A stretch of DNA of 64,000 nt, from contig PMOL01000007.1 of NCBI GenBank assembly GCA_003162415.1, positions 1 to 64,000 of the forward strand, written 5' to 3'. This stretch comes from Candidatus Dormiibacterota bacterium. Its GTDB lineage: Bacteria > Chloroflexota > Dormibacteria > Aeolococcales > Aeolococcaceae. Below the pieces are notes generated by a model, which did not search any database, was not told where the DNA came from, and saw only the letters and a list, made by a program, of their open reading frames with translations. Positions 42,067 through 52,283 of the stretch are shown here, one piece after another; the first letter of the stretch is position 1, and each line of letters begins with the position of its first letter. A program made the position numbers and the translations under genes.

Positions 42067-42981
42067 TTAGCTCTGGTGTGAAAGTTGTACGCCATGGTGG
42101 GCGAGGCTGATCTCACCAGGCCGCGCGAGACCGGTTCCACCACCGACCAGTCCGGCGCGGGAGATGCTGTGGTGCGGTGCCCGGAAGGGCGGCCGCAGCG
42201 TGGTCGGCGGACGCTCGCGAAGCGTGCCTCGTAGCGAGTAGATGGCGGCGACCTCGAGCGCGGCGTCGGACCTGAGGTCGGGGAGCAGCGACGGGAATGT
42301 CCGCGCGAGCATCGTCTTACCGGCGCCGGGTGGACCTGACATCAGGATGTTGTGACCCCCGGCGGCGGCGATCTCGAGCGCCCGTTTTGCCTGGCCCTGA
42401 CCGCGAACGGCAGCAAGATCGGGCTCGGGCGCCAGTGATGGAGGCGACCCGTCTCGCACACCGGCGACCAGGGGACCGTCGCCGCGGAGGTATGCGACGC
42501 ATGCCTGCAGCGAAGCGGCGCCGAGTACCTCGATCCCATCGGCAAGGGCCGCTTCAGGTGCGTTGTCCACCGGCACGATGAGCCGCGTGACGCCCGCCGC
42601 CGCGAGACACCGCGCCATCGGGAGCACTCCGGTCACGGGTCGCACCGACCCGTCGAGCGCAAGCTCTCCGAGAAAGGCAAGCCCGTCCAGTCGGAGAGAT
42701 GCGTCTTCAGCCCGCAGCACTGCGATGGCGATGGCTAGGTCGAAGCCCGTCCCCTCCTTGGGCAGCTCAGCGGGCGCAAGGTTGACGGTCACGCGTCGCT
42801 GCGGAAACTTGAAGCCCGCGTTGCGGATCGCCGGTTTCACCCGCTCGCGCGCCTCCTGGATTGCACGATCCGTGAGGCCGACGATCGTGAAGGCGGGCAG
42901 GCCGTTGGCGATGTCCGCCTCGACCGTCACCGGCACGCCGGTGAGGCCTCTCGTCGCGCAACTGGTGGCGAACGCAATCAC
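42067..42981 (-). pseudogene. comM: comM/yifB, C-terminally truncated
   Basis: 304 codons of a family usually near 500 residues. The Lon-C-like N-terminal domain and Walker A (SGPPGAGKTM) are intact, but the frame leaves the family at ISLAHHGV and ends with QLSHQS, just where Walker B should begin. ComM is a helicase acting in DNA branch migration; this product would lack ATPase function. GTG start; TACACT ends 5 nt before it. Confidence 0.85.
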
Positions 42982-43054
42982 ACAAACAAGTGTAGCACCG
43001 GACTAGGTCCCACCGGGGCGTCACAGCGCATGACGCCTCCCGTATCGTCGCCGC

Positions 43055-44232
43055 ATGCCGACCGAGAACACGACGTCCAAGCGCACAGTGCCAACCAGAA
43101 GACCGCCCGCGTTCTCGCGCGACCCGAAGCTGGAAGCCCTCGCCGAAACCTGTACGCGGTTTCTGTCCGGCCACGGACGCCGCTCGGCCGACGAGCTTCT
43201 TGCCACCATCCCGTCGGGCACAGCGATCGACTACTACGGGATCGGCGGAGTCGTGACCGAGCTCGAGCAGGAGGTGGCGTCGCTGCTCGGCAAGCAGGCT
43301 GCGCTCTTCTTCCCCACCGGAACCATGGCGCAGCAGGCAACCCTCCGCGTCCATGCGGATCGACGCTCGAGCCGCAGCGTCGCCTTCCACCCCACCTGCC
43401 ACATGGAGACCAACGAGGAACGCGGGTACGAGCGGCTGCAAGGCCTGTTCGGTGTCCCCGTCGGACCGCCCGAGGAGCCGCTCTCGTCGGCGAGCCTGGC
43501 GCAGGTACACGAGCCGCTGCTGCGCTCCTCATCGAGCTGCCGCAGCGCGCGCTCGGCGGCACGCTCCCCTCCTGGGGTGAGCTTGTCGCCCAGGTCGCGT
43601 GGGCCCGGGACCGAGGCGCGGCGGTCCATATGGACGGAGCGAGGCTGTGGGATGCGGGCCCCTACTACAAGGCCAAGCATCGCAAGTCGCTCGGTGATGT
43701 CGCCGGCCTCTTCGACACGGTGTACGTGTCCTTTTACAAAGGGCTCGGCGGCATTGCAGGATGCTGCGTCGCCGGCGATACCGACGTGATCGAGGAGCTC
43801 TCGATCTGGCGAACACGCCATGGAGGCCGGGTCTACGGGATGTGGCCGTACGCTGCGTCAGCGCTGGCCGCGCTGCGATTGCGCCTCCCGAGAATGCCCC
43901 GGTACTACCGCCATTGTGTCGCCATCGCCGATGCGGTTCGGGACCTTCCTGGCGTCGAGGTGCTTCCGTTTCCAGTGCAGAGCACGTTGATGCACGTGCG
44001 CTTCTCTGTGGATCTCGGGACGCTGCGCGAACACGTTGCGCAGATCGCCAGGTCGGAGAAGGTGATGACCTTCGGACGACCCTGGGCGTCGGTGGGTCCG
44101 AGGCTGCAGGAGTTCGAGTTCCAGGTCGGCGATGCCACCCTGGAGCTCAGCGCCGAGGAGATCCGCGACCTGTTCGCGCGCCTGACGGGTGCGTCGCGAG
44201 GACGCAAGCTAGAACGCCGCAAGCGGCCCTGA
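43055..44232 (+). pseudogene. Threonine-aldolase-like PLP enzyme, frameshifted
   Basis: The first part (MPTENTTSKR to about LAQVHEPL) reads in one frame: YYGIGGVVTELEQEVASLLG and ALFFPTGTMAQQATLR. From about 43520 the enzyme continues in another frame: LLIELPQRALGGTLPSWGEL, HMDGARLWDAGPYY, and the PLP Lys in VSFYKGLGGIAG. One base appears to be missing at about 43505-43525. Without the shift it would be a normal beta-eliminating lyase of about 390 residues. A sequencing error is possible. Confidence 0.8.
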
Positions 44233-44313
44233 ACCCTGTAGCCCCCGACACGGCGAGGCCTGTGCTGCGCGGCTCGCGCCGCGCAGCACGGGGCCTCCTG
44301 GCGCGCCGTCAGA

Positions 44314-44826
44314 TCACTGATGCCCCGCAGGGTCGAGCGACTGTCCGGTCTCCAGGAGTGTCTTGAGACCGCTGAGCACCCAGCTCCAGCCGCCGCCGGC
44401 ACCCTGGTCTTCCATGCCGCCCGACATGAGCAGCGCGAGCGCCGGGGTGTCGCCGAGCTCGTGGGTCAGGGTCACCCTGGTGACGCCGTTCTTGCGCTCC
44501 TCGATCTCGTAGGTCAGGCGGGTGAATCCCTGAGCCCTCATGGCGTCATCCATCGCCATCCGAAACGTTTGCACGAGCTTGCGTGGCGGATCGACTTCGA
44601 GGACTTCGCCGTCGACGCCGATCTCCGGAGCGCCTGCAGCACGCATCCCGTCGCTGGTGTAGCCCGTGTATGCCCCGCCCGGACGGAGGTCGTAGTCGAC
44701 CTTGCCGCCGTAGCCGTAGCGCTCGGTCCATTCCGACTTGGTGATCGCGTCCCAGATCGCCTGGGGCGGTGCCTTGATATACACCCGGTAGACTTGGGTC
44801 GTACCGATCGCGGTTGCAGTGGTCAT
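44314..44826 (-). CDS. SRPBCC (AHSA1-like) protein
   Basis: 170 residues. START/Bet v1-like fold: VYRVYIKAPPQAIWDAITKS, ERYGYGGKVDYDLRPGGAYT, VTLTHELGD. Proteins of this type are often encoded with an ArsR regulator. Its ATG overlaps the regulator stop (ATGA), so the pair is co-translated. Ligand unknown. Confidence 0.85.
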   Translation of the reverse strand: MTTATAIGTTQVYRVYIKAPPQAIWDAITKSEWTERYGYGGKVDYDLRPGGAYTGYTSDGMRAAGAPEIGVDGEVLEVDPPRKLVQTFRMAMDDAMRAQGFTRLTYEIEERKNGVTRVTLTHELGDTPALALLMSGGMEDQGAGGGWSWVLSGLKTLLETGQSLDPAGHQ

Positions 44827-45143
44827 GCCATGTCCTCCAATTGGGTCTTGAGGTCGAGAAGCGCCGAGGCGTGGCGCTCCCGGTACTTGTCGATCCACCG
44901 GTGGTGGATCAGTTGAATCGGGATCGGGTTGAGGAAGTGCAGCTTCTCTCTCCCCGACCGGCGTGCGACGACCAGCCCCGCGTCTTCCAGGACCCGCAGG
45001 TGTTTCATCACGCCGAATCGCGTCATATCCAGCTCCGACTCCAGCTCAGTCAGCGTGCGGCCGTCACGCTGGAAGAGCAGGTCGAGCAGGAACCGACGCG
45101 TTGGGTCGGCGAGTGCCTTGAACACGAGGTCGTCGTCAGTCAC
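44823..45143 (-). CDS. ArsR-family regulator
   Basis: 106 residues. Winged-helix domain: VFKALADPTRRFLLDLLFQR, LTELESELDMTRFGVMKHLR (recognition helix), LEDAGLVVARRSGREKLHFL. No metal-binding Cys pair (ELCVCD-type) is present, so it is of the non-metal SRPBCC-associated group. GTG start 6 nt after the -10 box; likely autoregulated through the operator in its own promoter. Confidence 0.9.
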   Translation of the reverse strand: MTDDDLVFKALADPTRRFLLDLLFQRDGRTLTELESELDMTRFGVMKHLRVLEDAGLVVARRSGREKLHFLNPIPIQLIHHRWIDKYRERHASALLDLKTQLEDMA

Positions 45144-45149
45144 CTACGC

Positions 45150-45179
45150 AGGATAGGTGACCATCAGGTCACATGTCAA
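45150..45179 (-). promoter_or_regulatory. Leaderless arsR promoter with operator
   Basis: Minus strand TTGACA (45174-45179), 18-bp spacer, TATCCT (45150-45155), 6 nt before GTG. The spacer contains the perfect inverted repeat GTGACC-N4-GGTCAC (45157-45172), a likely operator for autorepression. Confidence 0.65.
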
Positions 45180-45214
45180 GTCCTCTCCGGGTGCGCCTCA
45201 GCCGTTCGGCGCCC

Positions 45215-45658
45215 TCAGTCGCCCTGGACCGCGTCCCGGATGTGCTCGGTCTTGGTCACCGTCATGGCTCCGTCCATGAGCAGGCCGATGACGTCGATAC
45301 GGCAAGGCTGCTTCTGGCGATGCGTCTGAGCGCGGTAGAGCTCGAGGAGCATACGGAGCTTGCGCTGCTTGCGCTCGTCAACCGCCTCTTCAGGGGTCCC
45401 GAACGCGGTTCCCCGGCGGGCCTTCACCTCGACGAGCACCAGCGTGTCGCCGTCCTCCGCAACGATGTCGATCTGGCCCAGCCGGCTGCGCCAGTCACGC
45501 GCAAGGATGCGGAAGCCCTGCTCCTTGAGATACGCGAGTGCGGCGACCTCGCCGGCGTGGCCGACCCGATCCTTGAGTGGCCGGGCCGGAGGAAGTTGCT
45601 CGGGGGTTCGCGACCCCCGGCTACGCTCCGCCGTCGCTCTCCGAGGCTGCGGCTGCAC
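45215..45658 (-). CDS. yraN: UPF0102 (YraN) family protein
   Basis: 147 residues. Endonuclease-like fold of unknown function: [42 protein letters not shown] with the D...ExK residues of restriction-like folds, and [12 protein letters not shown]. Start ATG at 45658 overlaps the rplS end by 38 nt. Often next to comM in bacteria; here comM lies 2.2 kb on, after three inserted genes. Confidence 0.9.
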   Translation of the reverse strand: MQPQPRRATAERSRGSRTPEQLPPARPLKDRVGHAGEVAALAYLKEQGFRILARDWRSRLGQIDIVAEDGDTLVLVEVKARRGTAFGTPEEAVDERKQRKLRMLLELYRAQTHRQKQPCRIDVIGLLMDGAMTVTKTEHIRDAVQGD

Positions 45659-46160
45659 CCTCGGGCTCGTCTGCCTCGGCAGTCACCTCGGTTGTGTCGG
45701 TGTCGGCGAGGTTCGCCTCGTCCGTGGCCTCGAGCAGCTCGTCCGGCTCGACATCGCCCTCGGTCAGGGCGTCGGGCTCGGCGCGAACCAGTGTCATCTC
45801 GGAGCCGCCGATCGGCTGACGCCGCTCACGGATGCGTGCGTGCCGGCCGACCTTCTCGCGCAGGTAGAAGAGCTTTGCCCTGCGCACCTGGCCGTGGCGC
45901 AGCACCTCGATCTTGTCGATCCGCGGAGCGTGCACGAGGAACGTGCGCTCGACACCGACACCGTGGGCGATGCGACGGACAGTGAAGCTGGTCGCGAGAC
46001 CGACCTTGCCCTTGAGTGCGATCACGACGCCCTCGAAGACCTGGACGCGCTCGCGAGTGCCTTCAACGACCTTGACGTGCACGCGCACGGTGTCACCTGA
46101 ACGCAGGATGGGGACTTGCTGTTTTTCCTGCTCGCGCTTGAGCAGATCGATGACATTCAC
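45621..46160 (-). CDS. rplS: 50S ribosomal protein L19 with acidic tail
   Basis: 179 residues; the L19 core (about 115 residues) has [20 protein letters not shown] and [33 protein letters not shown]. About 60 residues beyond the family's usual length form an acidic Asp/Glu/Ala-rich tail. GTG start overlaps the trmD stop (GTGA). Confidence 0.93.
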   Translation of the reverse strand: MNVIDLLKREQEKQQVPILRSGDTVRVHVKVVEGTRERVQVFEGVVIALKGKVGLATSFTVRRIAHGVGVERTFLVHAPRIDKIEVLRHGQVRRAKLFYLREKVGRHARIRERRQPIGGSEMTLVRAEPDALTEGDVEPDELLEATDEANLADTDTTEVTAEADEPEGAAAASESDGGA

Positions 46161-46864
46161 GTTGTTCCTCCGGGCCTTGGGGCAGACCGTATCAGATCAG
46201 GGCGACGCAGCCCGGTCCGTTGTGTACTTTCATTGCGGCGCCACGCGGCGATGGCTGCATGGTTGCCCTCGCGCAGGACGGCGGGGACCGAGCGGCCCTC
46301 GAAATCAGCGGGGCGTGTGTAGAGCGGTGCCTCGAAACCGCCGCCGGCACCTTCGGAAAACGTCTCCTCGTCGAGCGACTCGGGAGAACCGACAACGCCG
46401 GGGACAAGGCGAGCGGTTGCCTCGATCACCGCCATCGCGGCGACCTCGCCGCCGCTCAGCACGTAGTCGCCGACCGAGAGCTCGTCGCCGATCTCATCGC
46501 GCGCACGCTGGTCGACACCCTGGTAGCGGCCACAGACGAGCAGGACCGAGGGCTCCTGCGCGAGCTCGTGCGCGACGCTCTGGTCGAATTGCCGTCCCTG
46601 CGGGGAGAGCAGGATGCAGCGCACACCGGGCTCGGCCTCGCGCACTGCACGCACCGCGCGAATCACCGGCTCCGGCTTGAACACCATGCCCGCACCGCCG
46701 CCGAACGGCACGTCGTCCACCTGGCGATGCCGGCCCTGGGTGTACGTCCGCAGATCGTGCACGGACAGCTCGACATCGCCGGCCGCGAGCGCGCGCCCGA
46801 CCACCCCGATGCCGAGCGGGCCTGGAAACACCTCGGGAAAGATGGTGAGCACGTGGAAGCGCAT
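46157..46864 (-). CDS. trmD: tRNA (guanine37-N1)-methyltransferase
   Basis: 235 residues. SPOUT fold with the SAM knot: [17 protein letters not shown] and the [20 protein letters not shown] region; [12 protein letters not shown] near residue 55. It methylates G37 of tRNAs reading CNN codons. ATG overlaps the rimM TGA by one base. Confidence 0.95.
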   Translation of the reverse strand: MRFHVLTIFPEVFPGPLGIGVVGRALAAGDVELSVHDLRTYTQGRHRQVDDVPFGGGAGMVFKPEPVIRAVRAVREAEPGVRCILLSPQGRQFDQSVAHELAQEPSVLLVCGRYQGVDQRARDEIGDELSVGDYVLSGGEVAAMAVIEATARLVPGVVGSPESLDEETFSEGAGGGFEAPLYTRPADFEGRSVPAVLREGNHAAIAAWRRNESTQRTGLRRPDLIRSAPRPGGTT

Positions 46865-47388
46865 CACACCGTTTCCTCGGTCCACGGCGTGACCGTGACG
46901 GTGCCACCCGGGACATCGATGGACGTCACGTAGTCGCGCGCCATCGGCAAACGGTGCACACCGGTTGCGTCACGGATGACCAGCACGTCATTGCCGACTC
47001 CCGCCTCGACGTCATCGACGACGCCGACATCGGTGCCGCCCGAATCGATGACACGCAGCCCGACGAGTTGCCAGACGAACCACTCGCCGTCGGAGAGCGG
47101 TCGGGCCGCATCGACGTCGACGCAGAGGTACACGCCGCGCAGCAGTGCGGCATCGGATGCGGAGGTGACCTCGTCGAATCCGAGGAGCACCGCGCTGCCT
47201 GGACCCGGTCGCGACGTGCGCACCGTCAATATCCTCGCGCCGTCCTCGGTCTCGAGCCTGGTGCCGGGGGTGAACCGGCTCGGGTCGCCACCAATCGGCT
47301 CAGCCCTCACCTCGCCACGCACGCCGTGGGCACGAAGTACCTGCGCGGCGCGCAGCTTGGCTGGAGCGAGTGGATGGCCGCCGGTCAC
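46864..47388 (-). CDS. rimM: Ribosome maturation factor RimM
   Basis: 174 residues. N-terminal RimM domain (AQVLRAHGVRGEVRAEP...), then the PRC-barrel (WFVWQLVGLRVIDSGGTDVG, VDDVEAG, LPMARDYVTSID). It assists 30S assembly around S19. GTG start overlaps the khpA stop (GTGA); typical operon position. Confidence 0.93.
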   Translation of the reverse strand: MTGGHPLAPAKLRAAQVLRAHGVRGEVRAEPIGGDPSRFTPGTRLETEDGARILTVRTSRPGPGSAVLLGFDEVTSASDAALLRGVYLCVDVDAARPLSDGEWFVWQLVGLRVIDSGGTDVGVVDDVEAGVGNDVLVIRDATGVHRLPMARDYVTSIDVPGGTVTVTPWTEETV

Positions 47389-47630
47389 CGCAGGTCTTTC
47401 AACTCGACCTGCACGCGCTGATGGTGACGCAGGCCGGCAGCACGAACCACCGCACGGACCGCCTCGATGTTGCGCCCGGTCTTGCCGATGAGCTTTCCCA
47501 TGTCCTCTTCCGCAACCTGCAACGTCACGATGGTGCTCCGTCCCCGAGGACGCGCTTCGACGGCGACCGCCGACGGATTAGACACGATTCGCTCGGCTAT
47601 GAATTTCGTCAGGTCGGCGTAGTCGGTCAT
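47385..47630 (-). CDS. khpA: KH-domain RNA-binding protein KhpA
   Basis: 81 residues. Single KH domain with [20 protein letters not shown], the GxxG loop (GKTG) intact. KhpA pairs with KhpB and binds RNA in many Gram-positive and related bacteria. Overlaps rpsP by 4 nt. Confidence 0.92.
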   Translation of the reverse strand: MTDYADLTKFIAERIVSNPSAVAVEARPRGRSTIVTLQVAEEDMGKLIGKTGRNIEAVRAVVRAAGLRHHQRVQVELKDLR

Positions 47631-48343
47631 TCCGCTGCGTCGCTCTCGGCTGCGTCCCCGTCTGCGGCGGCGGGTCCTGTCGCCGCGGGGACCCCTCCTG
47701 CGGCGGGCTCCTCTGCGGCGGCGGGTCCTGTCGTCGCGGGGACCCCTCCCCGCCGCGCTTCAGGCGCGTCGGGGCTGCCCCCCGCAACGCCACCCGCCTC
47801 GTTCGGCGCCGCGGCGTCGGATACTGAAGGTGCCTCATCAGGGGCAGACGCAACTGCCTCGGCTTCCGTCGTTGGAGCTTCCGCGGGTTCCTTGGTGATT
47901 GCGGCGGCTTCGGCAGGCTCGGCGACCGCAATAGACGTATCGGCTTCCGCCGGCGCCGCCACTGCAGAGGTGACCTCGGCTTCCGCAGGCTCCGCCACCG
48001 CAACTGCAGCATCGGCTTCCACAGGTTTCGCAGCTGGGGCAGCGGCTGGAGCCTTCTCGGGCTCGGCGACTTCCACTCGGGGCGTGATCTTGAATGGACG
48101 CGCGGCGAGGATGCCTTCCTTCACAAGGAGTTGGCGCGCGCTGTCGCTGGGACGCGCTCCCCGGCGCAACCACAGCTGCACGCGATCCGCGTCGATGCTC
48201 ACCACCGCCGGGTTCGGCAGCGGATCGTAGAAGCCGATCGACTCGATGAACCTGCCGTCGCGTGGGCTGCGCGAATCCGCAACCACCAGCCGGTACACCG
48301 GGCGTTTGGTGGTGCCCATTCGCTTCAACCTGATCTTGACCAA
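47627..48343 (-). CDS. rpsP: 30S ribosomal protein S16 with long low-complexity tail
   Basis: 238 residues, about 2.5-3 times the usual length. The S16 core (about 80 residues) is standard: [43 protein letters not shown]. The remaining 155 or so residues are an Ala/Glu/Pro-rich tail with imperfect internal repeats (AEPAEA units; [15 protein letters not shown] units). TTG start with AAGGAG upstream. Confidence 0.92.
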   Translation of the reverse strand: MVKIRLKRMGTTKRPVYRLVVADSRSPRDGRFIESIGFYDPLPNPAVVSIDADRVQLWLRRGARPSDSARQLLVKEGILAARPFKITPRVEVAEPEKAPAAAPAAKPVEADAAVAVAEPAEAEVTSAVAAPAEADTSIAVAEPAEAAAITKEPAEAPTTEAEAVASAPDEAPSVSDAAAPNEAGGVAGGSPDAPEARRGGVPATTGPAAAEEPAAGGVPAATGPAAADGDAAESDAAE

Positions 48344-48356
48344 TGTCGTGCTCCTT

Positions 48357-49742
48357 TCAGAAACCTGCTTGTCCGAGTTGGGTTGGATCGATGTTCTTGA
48401 GCTGTCTGAGCATTCGAGCCTTGCCGCGAACACCCTTGGTGCTCTTGCCGCCGCCGAGGCTCTTGAACATGCTCTGCATCTGTTCAAAACCCTTGAGCAG
48501 GCGGTTGACATCGGCGATCGTCGTGCCGCTGCCGATCGCGATGCGTTTGCGCCGCGAGCCCTTGATGATTTCGGGGTGACGGCGCTCGTAGATCGTCATC
48601 GAGAGCACGATCGCTTCCATCCGTCCGAGATCGTTCTCCGACGGCATCGCGGCACCGGCCTGCTGCACGAGTTTGCGGCCACCGGGCAGCATGCCGAGCA
48701 CGCCTTCGAGCGAGCCCATCCCGCGCAACTGACGGAGCTGTGCGAGCCAGTCGTCCATGGTGAGGCGGCCGGCAAAAGAACGCTCCACCATCTCCTCGGC
48801 GTTCTTCTGGTCGAACTGTTCCTGCGCGCGCTCGACGAGCGTGAGCACGTCACCCATGCCGAGAATTCGCGACGCCATCCGGTCGGGCGCGAATGGCTCG
48901 AGGTCGGAGACCTTCTCGCCGATGCCCGTGTACATGATCGGCTTGCCGATCGTCTCGCGCATGGACAGCGCCGCACCGCCGCGTGCATCACCGTCGAGCT
49001 TGGTGAGGATCACTCCGTCGACGCTGACGGCATCGTCGAATCCCTTGGCGACGTTCACAGCCTCCTGGCCCGTCATGGCGTCGACGGCGAGGATCACCTC
49101 GTGAACGGTGGTGGCCTTGCGGATCTGACGCAGCTCATCGAGCAGCGGCTCGTCGATCTGCAGCCGGCCTGCGGTGTCGATGATGACGACGTCGCAGTTG
49201 AGCCTGGTTGCTTCCGCGACGCCGCGCGCTGCGAGCTGCGCAACTTTGGACGTCCCATCCGGGACGGTCACCGGGATCTGGTTGTCCAGCCCCAACTTCT
49301 GGAGCTGTTGCACTGCCGCCGGTCGCGTGATGTCGGCGGCAACCAGCATCGGCCTGTGGCCGTCCCGCCGGATGGCCAGGCCGAGTTTGGCTGCGGTGGT
49401 GGTCTTGCCTGAACCCTGGAGCCCGACCAGCATGATCACGGTCGGCGGGTGCGACTGGTACTGGATCTTGCGTTGCTCTCCGCCGAGCAGGGCGACGAGC
49501 TCGTCGTTGACGATCTTCACGATCTGCTGTCCGGGCGTCAGGGACTCGAGCACGTCGATGCCGATCGCGCGCTCGCGGATCCGGTCGACGAAGGCCCGGG
49601 CCACTCGGAAGTTGACGTCAGCTTCGAGCAGGGCCACGCGGACCTCGCGCAACCCGACCTCGACGTCCTCCTTGGTCAGCCGGCCGCGTCCGGAGAAGCG
49701 GCGGAGTGCGGTGGCGAGTCGATCACTGAGTGTTTCGAACAT
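48357..49742 (-). CDS. ffh: Signal recognition particle protein Ffh
   Basis: 461 residues. N domain, G domain with [15 protein letters not shown] (G1), DTAGRLQ (G3), [15 protein letters not shown] (G4), and a C-terminal Met-rich M domain that binds 4.5S RNA and signal peptides ([20 protein letters not shown]). Works with FtsY, encoded in the same block. Confidence 0.96.
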   Translation of the reverse strand: MFETLSDRLATALRRFSGRGRLTKEDVEVGLREVRVALLEADVNFRVARAFVDRIRERAIGIDVLESLTPGQQIVKIVNDELVALLGGEQRKIQYQSHPPTVIMLVGLQGSGKTTTAAKLGLAIRRDGHRPMLVAADITRPAAVQQLQKLGLDNQIPVTVPDGTSKVAQLAARGVAEATRLNCDVVIIDTAGRLQIDEPLLDELRQIRKATTVHEVILAVDAMTGQEAVNVAKGFDDAVSVDGVILTKLDGDARGGAALSMRETIGKPIMYTGIGEKVSDLEPFAPDRMASRILGMGDVLTLVERAQEQFDQKNAEEMVERSFAGRLTMDDWLAQLRQLRGMGSLEGVLGMLPGGRKLVQQAGAAMPSENDLGRMEAIVLSMTIYERRHPEIIKGSRRKRIAIGSGTTIADVNRLLKGFEQMQSMFKSLGGGKSTKGVRGKARMLRQLKNIDPTQLGQAGF

Positions 49743-49744
49743 GG

Positions 49745-50068
49745 TCAGGCGCCCACCACCAGCGTCGTTGCCAGCCGGGCGCGCAGGACCGCCTCGATGC
49801 GATCACGCCGGTCGAGCTCGGCTGCGTGCCCGAGACGATCCTCGAAGTGCTCGAGCTGTGCAAGAGCGCGGCGAACAAGGTCGTGGGCGCCGCTCCGAGT
49901 GCATGCGAAATGCTCGGCAAGCTCAGTGAACGACCAGTCCTCGTGGAGATGGAGCCGGCAGGCCTCGCGCTGGTGATCGGTGAGCATGGCGCCGTACACG
50001 TCGAGGAGCCGCTCCTGCAGGACGCGGGAGGTCAGCACCTGGGGGGTGGATTGATCTGTCAAGGGCAA
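49745..50068 (-). CDS. ylxM: YlxM-like SRP-associated HTH protein
   Basis: 107 residues: sigma-factor-like helix-turn-helix with LLDVYGAMLTDHQREACRLH, WSFTELAEHFACTRSGAHDL and ALAQLEHFEDRLG. YlxM is commonly encoded with ffh, as here (stop 3 nt before the ffh ATG), and in streptococci modulates SRP. Confidence 0.85.
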   Translation of the reverse strand: MPLTDQSTPQVLTSRVLQERLLDVYGAMLTDHQREACRLHLHEDWSFTELAEHFACTRSGAHDLVRRALAQLEHFEDRLGHAAELDRRDRIEAVLRARLATTLVVGA

Positions 50069-50186
50069 GACCTTGACATGCTACCCGATTCGCCCGAATT
50101 GACAGCCGGACGCGACAGAGGCGCCGGCCGAGCCGGTGGCGCATCGCCACCGAGCCATTGACAGCCGACGGCTCCTGTGGATCGCT

Positions 50187-51602
50187 CTACGCGGCGGCAG
50201 TCTCCCCGATACGGGTCGCCGTCTCGGTGGACGCCAGGCGCTTGCGGGCGGGGATCAACGCTGCCGCAACCGCCCCAACCGCGACCACCCCGCCGCCGAC
50301 GATCACCGCCGGCGTCAGCCCGGCCACGAAGGTCGCACCCGAGACGTAGCCGCCCCAGTGAGCGAAGATCGACGCCAGCACGGTGACCCCAAGGACACCG
50401 CCGAGCTCACGAATGGCGTTGTTTGCCCCCGACGCCTTGCCCTCCTCACGGGCGCTCACCGAGCTGAGCACCACGTTCGCAACCGGCGCGAAGAACATGC
50501 CCATGCCGACGCCGCTGAGAATGAACGGGATGATGAAGGCCGAGTAGGGCACGGTCGGCGTCACCACGAGCCCGATCCAGATCAACCCGGTTGCCTGGAG
50601 CGCGAGCCCGATCGCCATCAGCGTGCGGCCGTTGATCCGATCCGAGAGCGCACCGGCTGTCGGTGCCACGATGATCGGCATCGCCGTCCACGGGAGGATG
50701 CGCAGGCCCGCGGAGAGCGGAGAAAGTCCTTGCACGGTCTGGAAGAACTGGGCAAGCAGGAAGACGCTGCCGAACATCCCGAAGAACATGAACAGCGATG
50801 CTGCGTTGGCGCCACTGAACGTGCGGTTGTTGAAATACCGGATCGGCAGCATCGGGGCCTTGGAGCGAAGCTCGTAGGCGACGAACCCGACCATCAACGC
50901 CACGCCGACGCCGAGGGTGCCGAGGATCTCCGGGCTCGTCCAGCCCTGTTGATTGGCACGCACCAATCCCCAGACGATCGCGAACAGACCGGCGCTCGCG
51001 ATGACCAGACCGCCGAGATCGAGGTGGCTGTCGGCGCCGCGAGTCTCACTCAGGCGAATCCGCGCAAGCGGGGCGAGCAGGAGGCCGATCGGCACGTTCA
51101 CCCAGAATATCCAGTGCCACGAGATGCCCTGGACGATGGCGCCGCCGACGATCGGTCCGACCGCGACGGCCAGGCCACCGATGCCTCCCCACGCGCCGAG
51201 CGCGACCCCGCGACGGTTCGCCGGGACGGCCGCACTCAGGATGGTTAGTGTCAACGGTGTCACCATCGCGGCGCCCGCTCCCTGGATGGCGCGCGCGACG
51301 ATCAACATGGTCGCGCTGGTTGCCAGCGCAGACCCGGCCGAACCGAGCGTGAAGACGGCGAGCCCGATCGAGAAGATGCGCCGCCTGCCGAAGCGATCCC
51401 CGAGCGCGGCGCCGGTGAGCAGGAGGACCGCGAACGTCAGCGTGTACGCGTTAATCGTCCACTCCAGCTGCTGAAGGTTCGCGTTGAGGTCGTGACGGAT
51501 CACCGGCAAGGCGGTGGTCACGACCAGGTTGTCGAGGGTGACCATGAACAGCGCGAGCGAGGTGATCGCAAATGTCCAGATGACCTGGGACCGTCGAGCC
51601 AT
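50187..51602 (-). CDS. MFS exporter, DHA2 (EmrB/QacA) family
   Basis: 471 residues with about 14 transmembrane helices. Motif A GAALGDRFGRRRIFSIGLAV and the N-terminal TLDNLVVTTALPVIRHDL are diagnostic of the DHA2 drug:H+ antiporters. It probably exports a toxic compound and is controlled by the TetR gene upstream. GGAGGA precedes the ATG. Confidence 0.92.
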   Translation of the reverse strand: MARRSQVIWTFAITSLALFMVTLDNLVVTTALPVIRHDLNANLQQLEWTINAYTLTFAVLLLTGAALGDRFGRRRIFSIGLAVFTLGSAGSALATSATMLIVARAIQGAGAAMVTPLTLTILSAAVPANRRGVALGAWGGIGGLAVAVGPIVGGAIVQGISWHWIFWVNVPIGLLLAPLARIRLSETRGADSHLDLGGLVIASAGLFAIVWGLVRANQQGWTSPEILGTLGVGVALMVGFVAYELRSKAPMLPIRYFNNRTFSGANAASLFMFFGMFGSVFLLAQFFQTVQGLSPLSAGLRILPWTAMPIIVAPTAGALSDRINGRTLMAIGLALQATGLIWIGLVVTPTVPYSAFIIPFILSGVGMGMFFAPVANVVLSSVSAREEGKASGANNAIRELGGVLGVTVLASIFAHWGGYVSGATFVAGLTPAVIVGGGVVAVGAVAAALIPARKRLASTETATRIGETAAA

Positions 51603-51659
51603 GGTGCCGTTCCTCCGTGATTGGTTGCGGTTGGATCTACTGTTGTTTCGGTCGGTTCT

Positions 51660-51673
51660 AGTGATTACTCACT
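51660..51673. promoter_or_regulatory. Probable TetR operator at the exporter gene
   Basis: Minus strand AGTGA-GTAA-TCACT, an inverted repeat resembling the palindrome in the tetR promoter, 58 bp before the exporter ATG. Confidence 0.5.
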
Positions 51674-51702
51674 CACTTCGATGGGCAAAAAAAATGCCGG
51701 GC

Positions 51703-52275
51703 TCACAGGCCCAACTTGGCGTTCATGGCGCAGCCCTCGATGAGCCGTATGGCCCATGCTTGAGGCTCGTCGATCTGACCCATCATGGCCAGAACATTCA
51801 GCAGCATCCCCTGGGCGAGGAACGAGCTGAGTCGCGCCGAGCCGAGACCGGTGAGTCGTTCCACGAGGCGAAAGAGCTCGCCGAATCCGTCGGCGACCAC
51901 GGCACGAATGGCCAGATCGTCGCAGGCCGCGTATGACTGCAGTTGCGCCCGCAACCTGAGCGGGCTCCTGCGGATCTCGTCGATGTACGCATCCCCCATC
52001 GCCGCCAGCGCCGCTTCGCCCTCGAGGCCTTTCGCCGCCCGCTGGAACAGCGACTCGGTGTCCTCGAAGCATCGCTTGATGGTGGCGACGATCAACTCTC
52101 GCTTGGTGCCGAAGAGCCGGAAGAGATACGGCTGGGAGATGCCGGCCATCCGTGCGATCACATCCGTTGAGGCGCCCTCATAGCCGCGCTCGGCAAAAAC
52201 CGTCACTGCGGCTTCGAGGATCTGCTCGCGCCTCTCCGGAGCGGTGAGACGTTCGGTGGTCGCTGTAGGGGTCAC
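51703..52275 (-). CDS. TetR-family regulator
   Basis: 190 residues. N-terminal HTH: RREQILEAAVTVFAERGYEG, STDVIARMAGISQPYLFRLFG; variable ligand-binding C terminus. Lies directly upstream of the exporter on the same strand and likely represses both through the palindromes described. GTG start 8 nt after the -10 box. Confidence 0.9.
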   Translation of the reverse strand: MTPTATTERLTAPERREQILEAAVTVFAERGYEGASTDVIARMAGISQPYLFRLFGTKRELIVATIKRCFEDTESLFQRAAKGLEGEAALAAMGDAYIDEIRRSPLRLRAQLQSYAACDDLAIRAVVADGFGELFRLVERLTGLGSARLSSFLAQGMLLNVLAMMGQIDEPQAWAIRLIEGCAMNAKLGL

Positions 52276-52283
52276 GAGACGCT

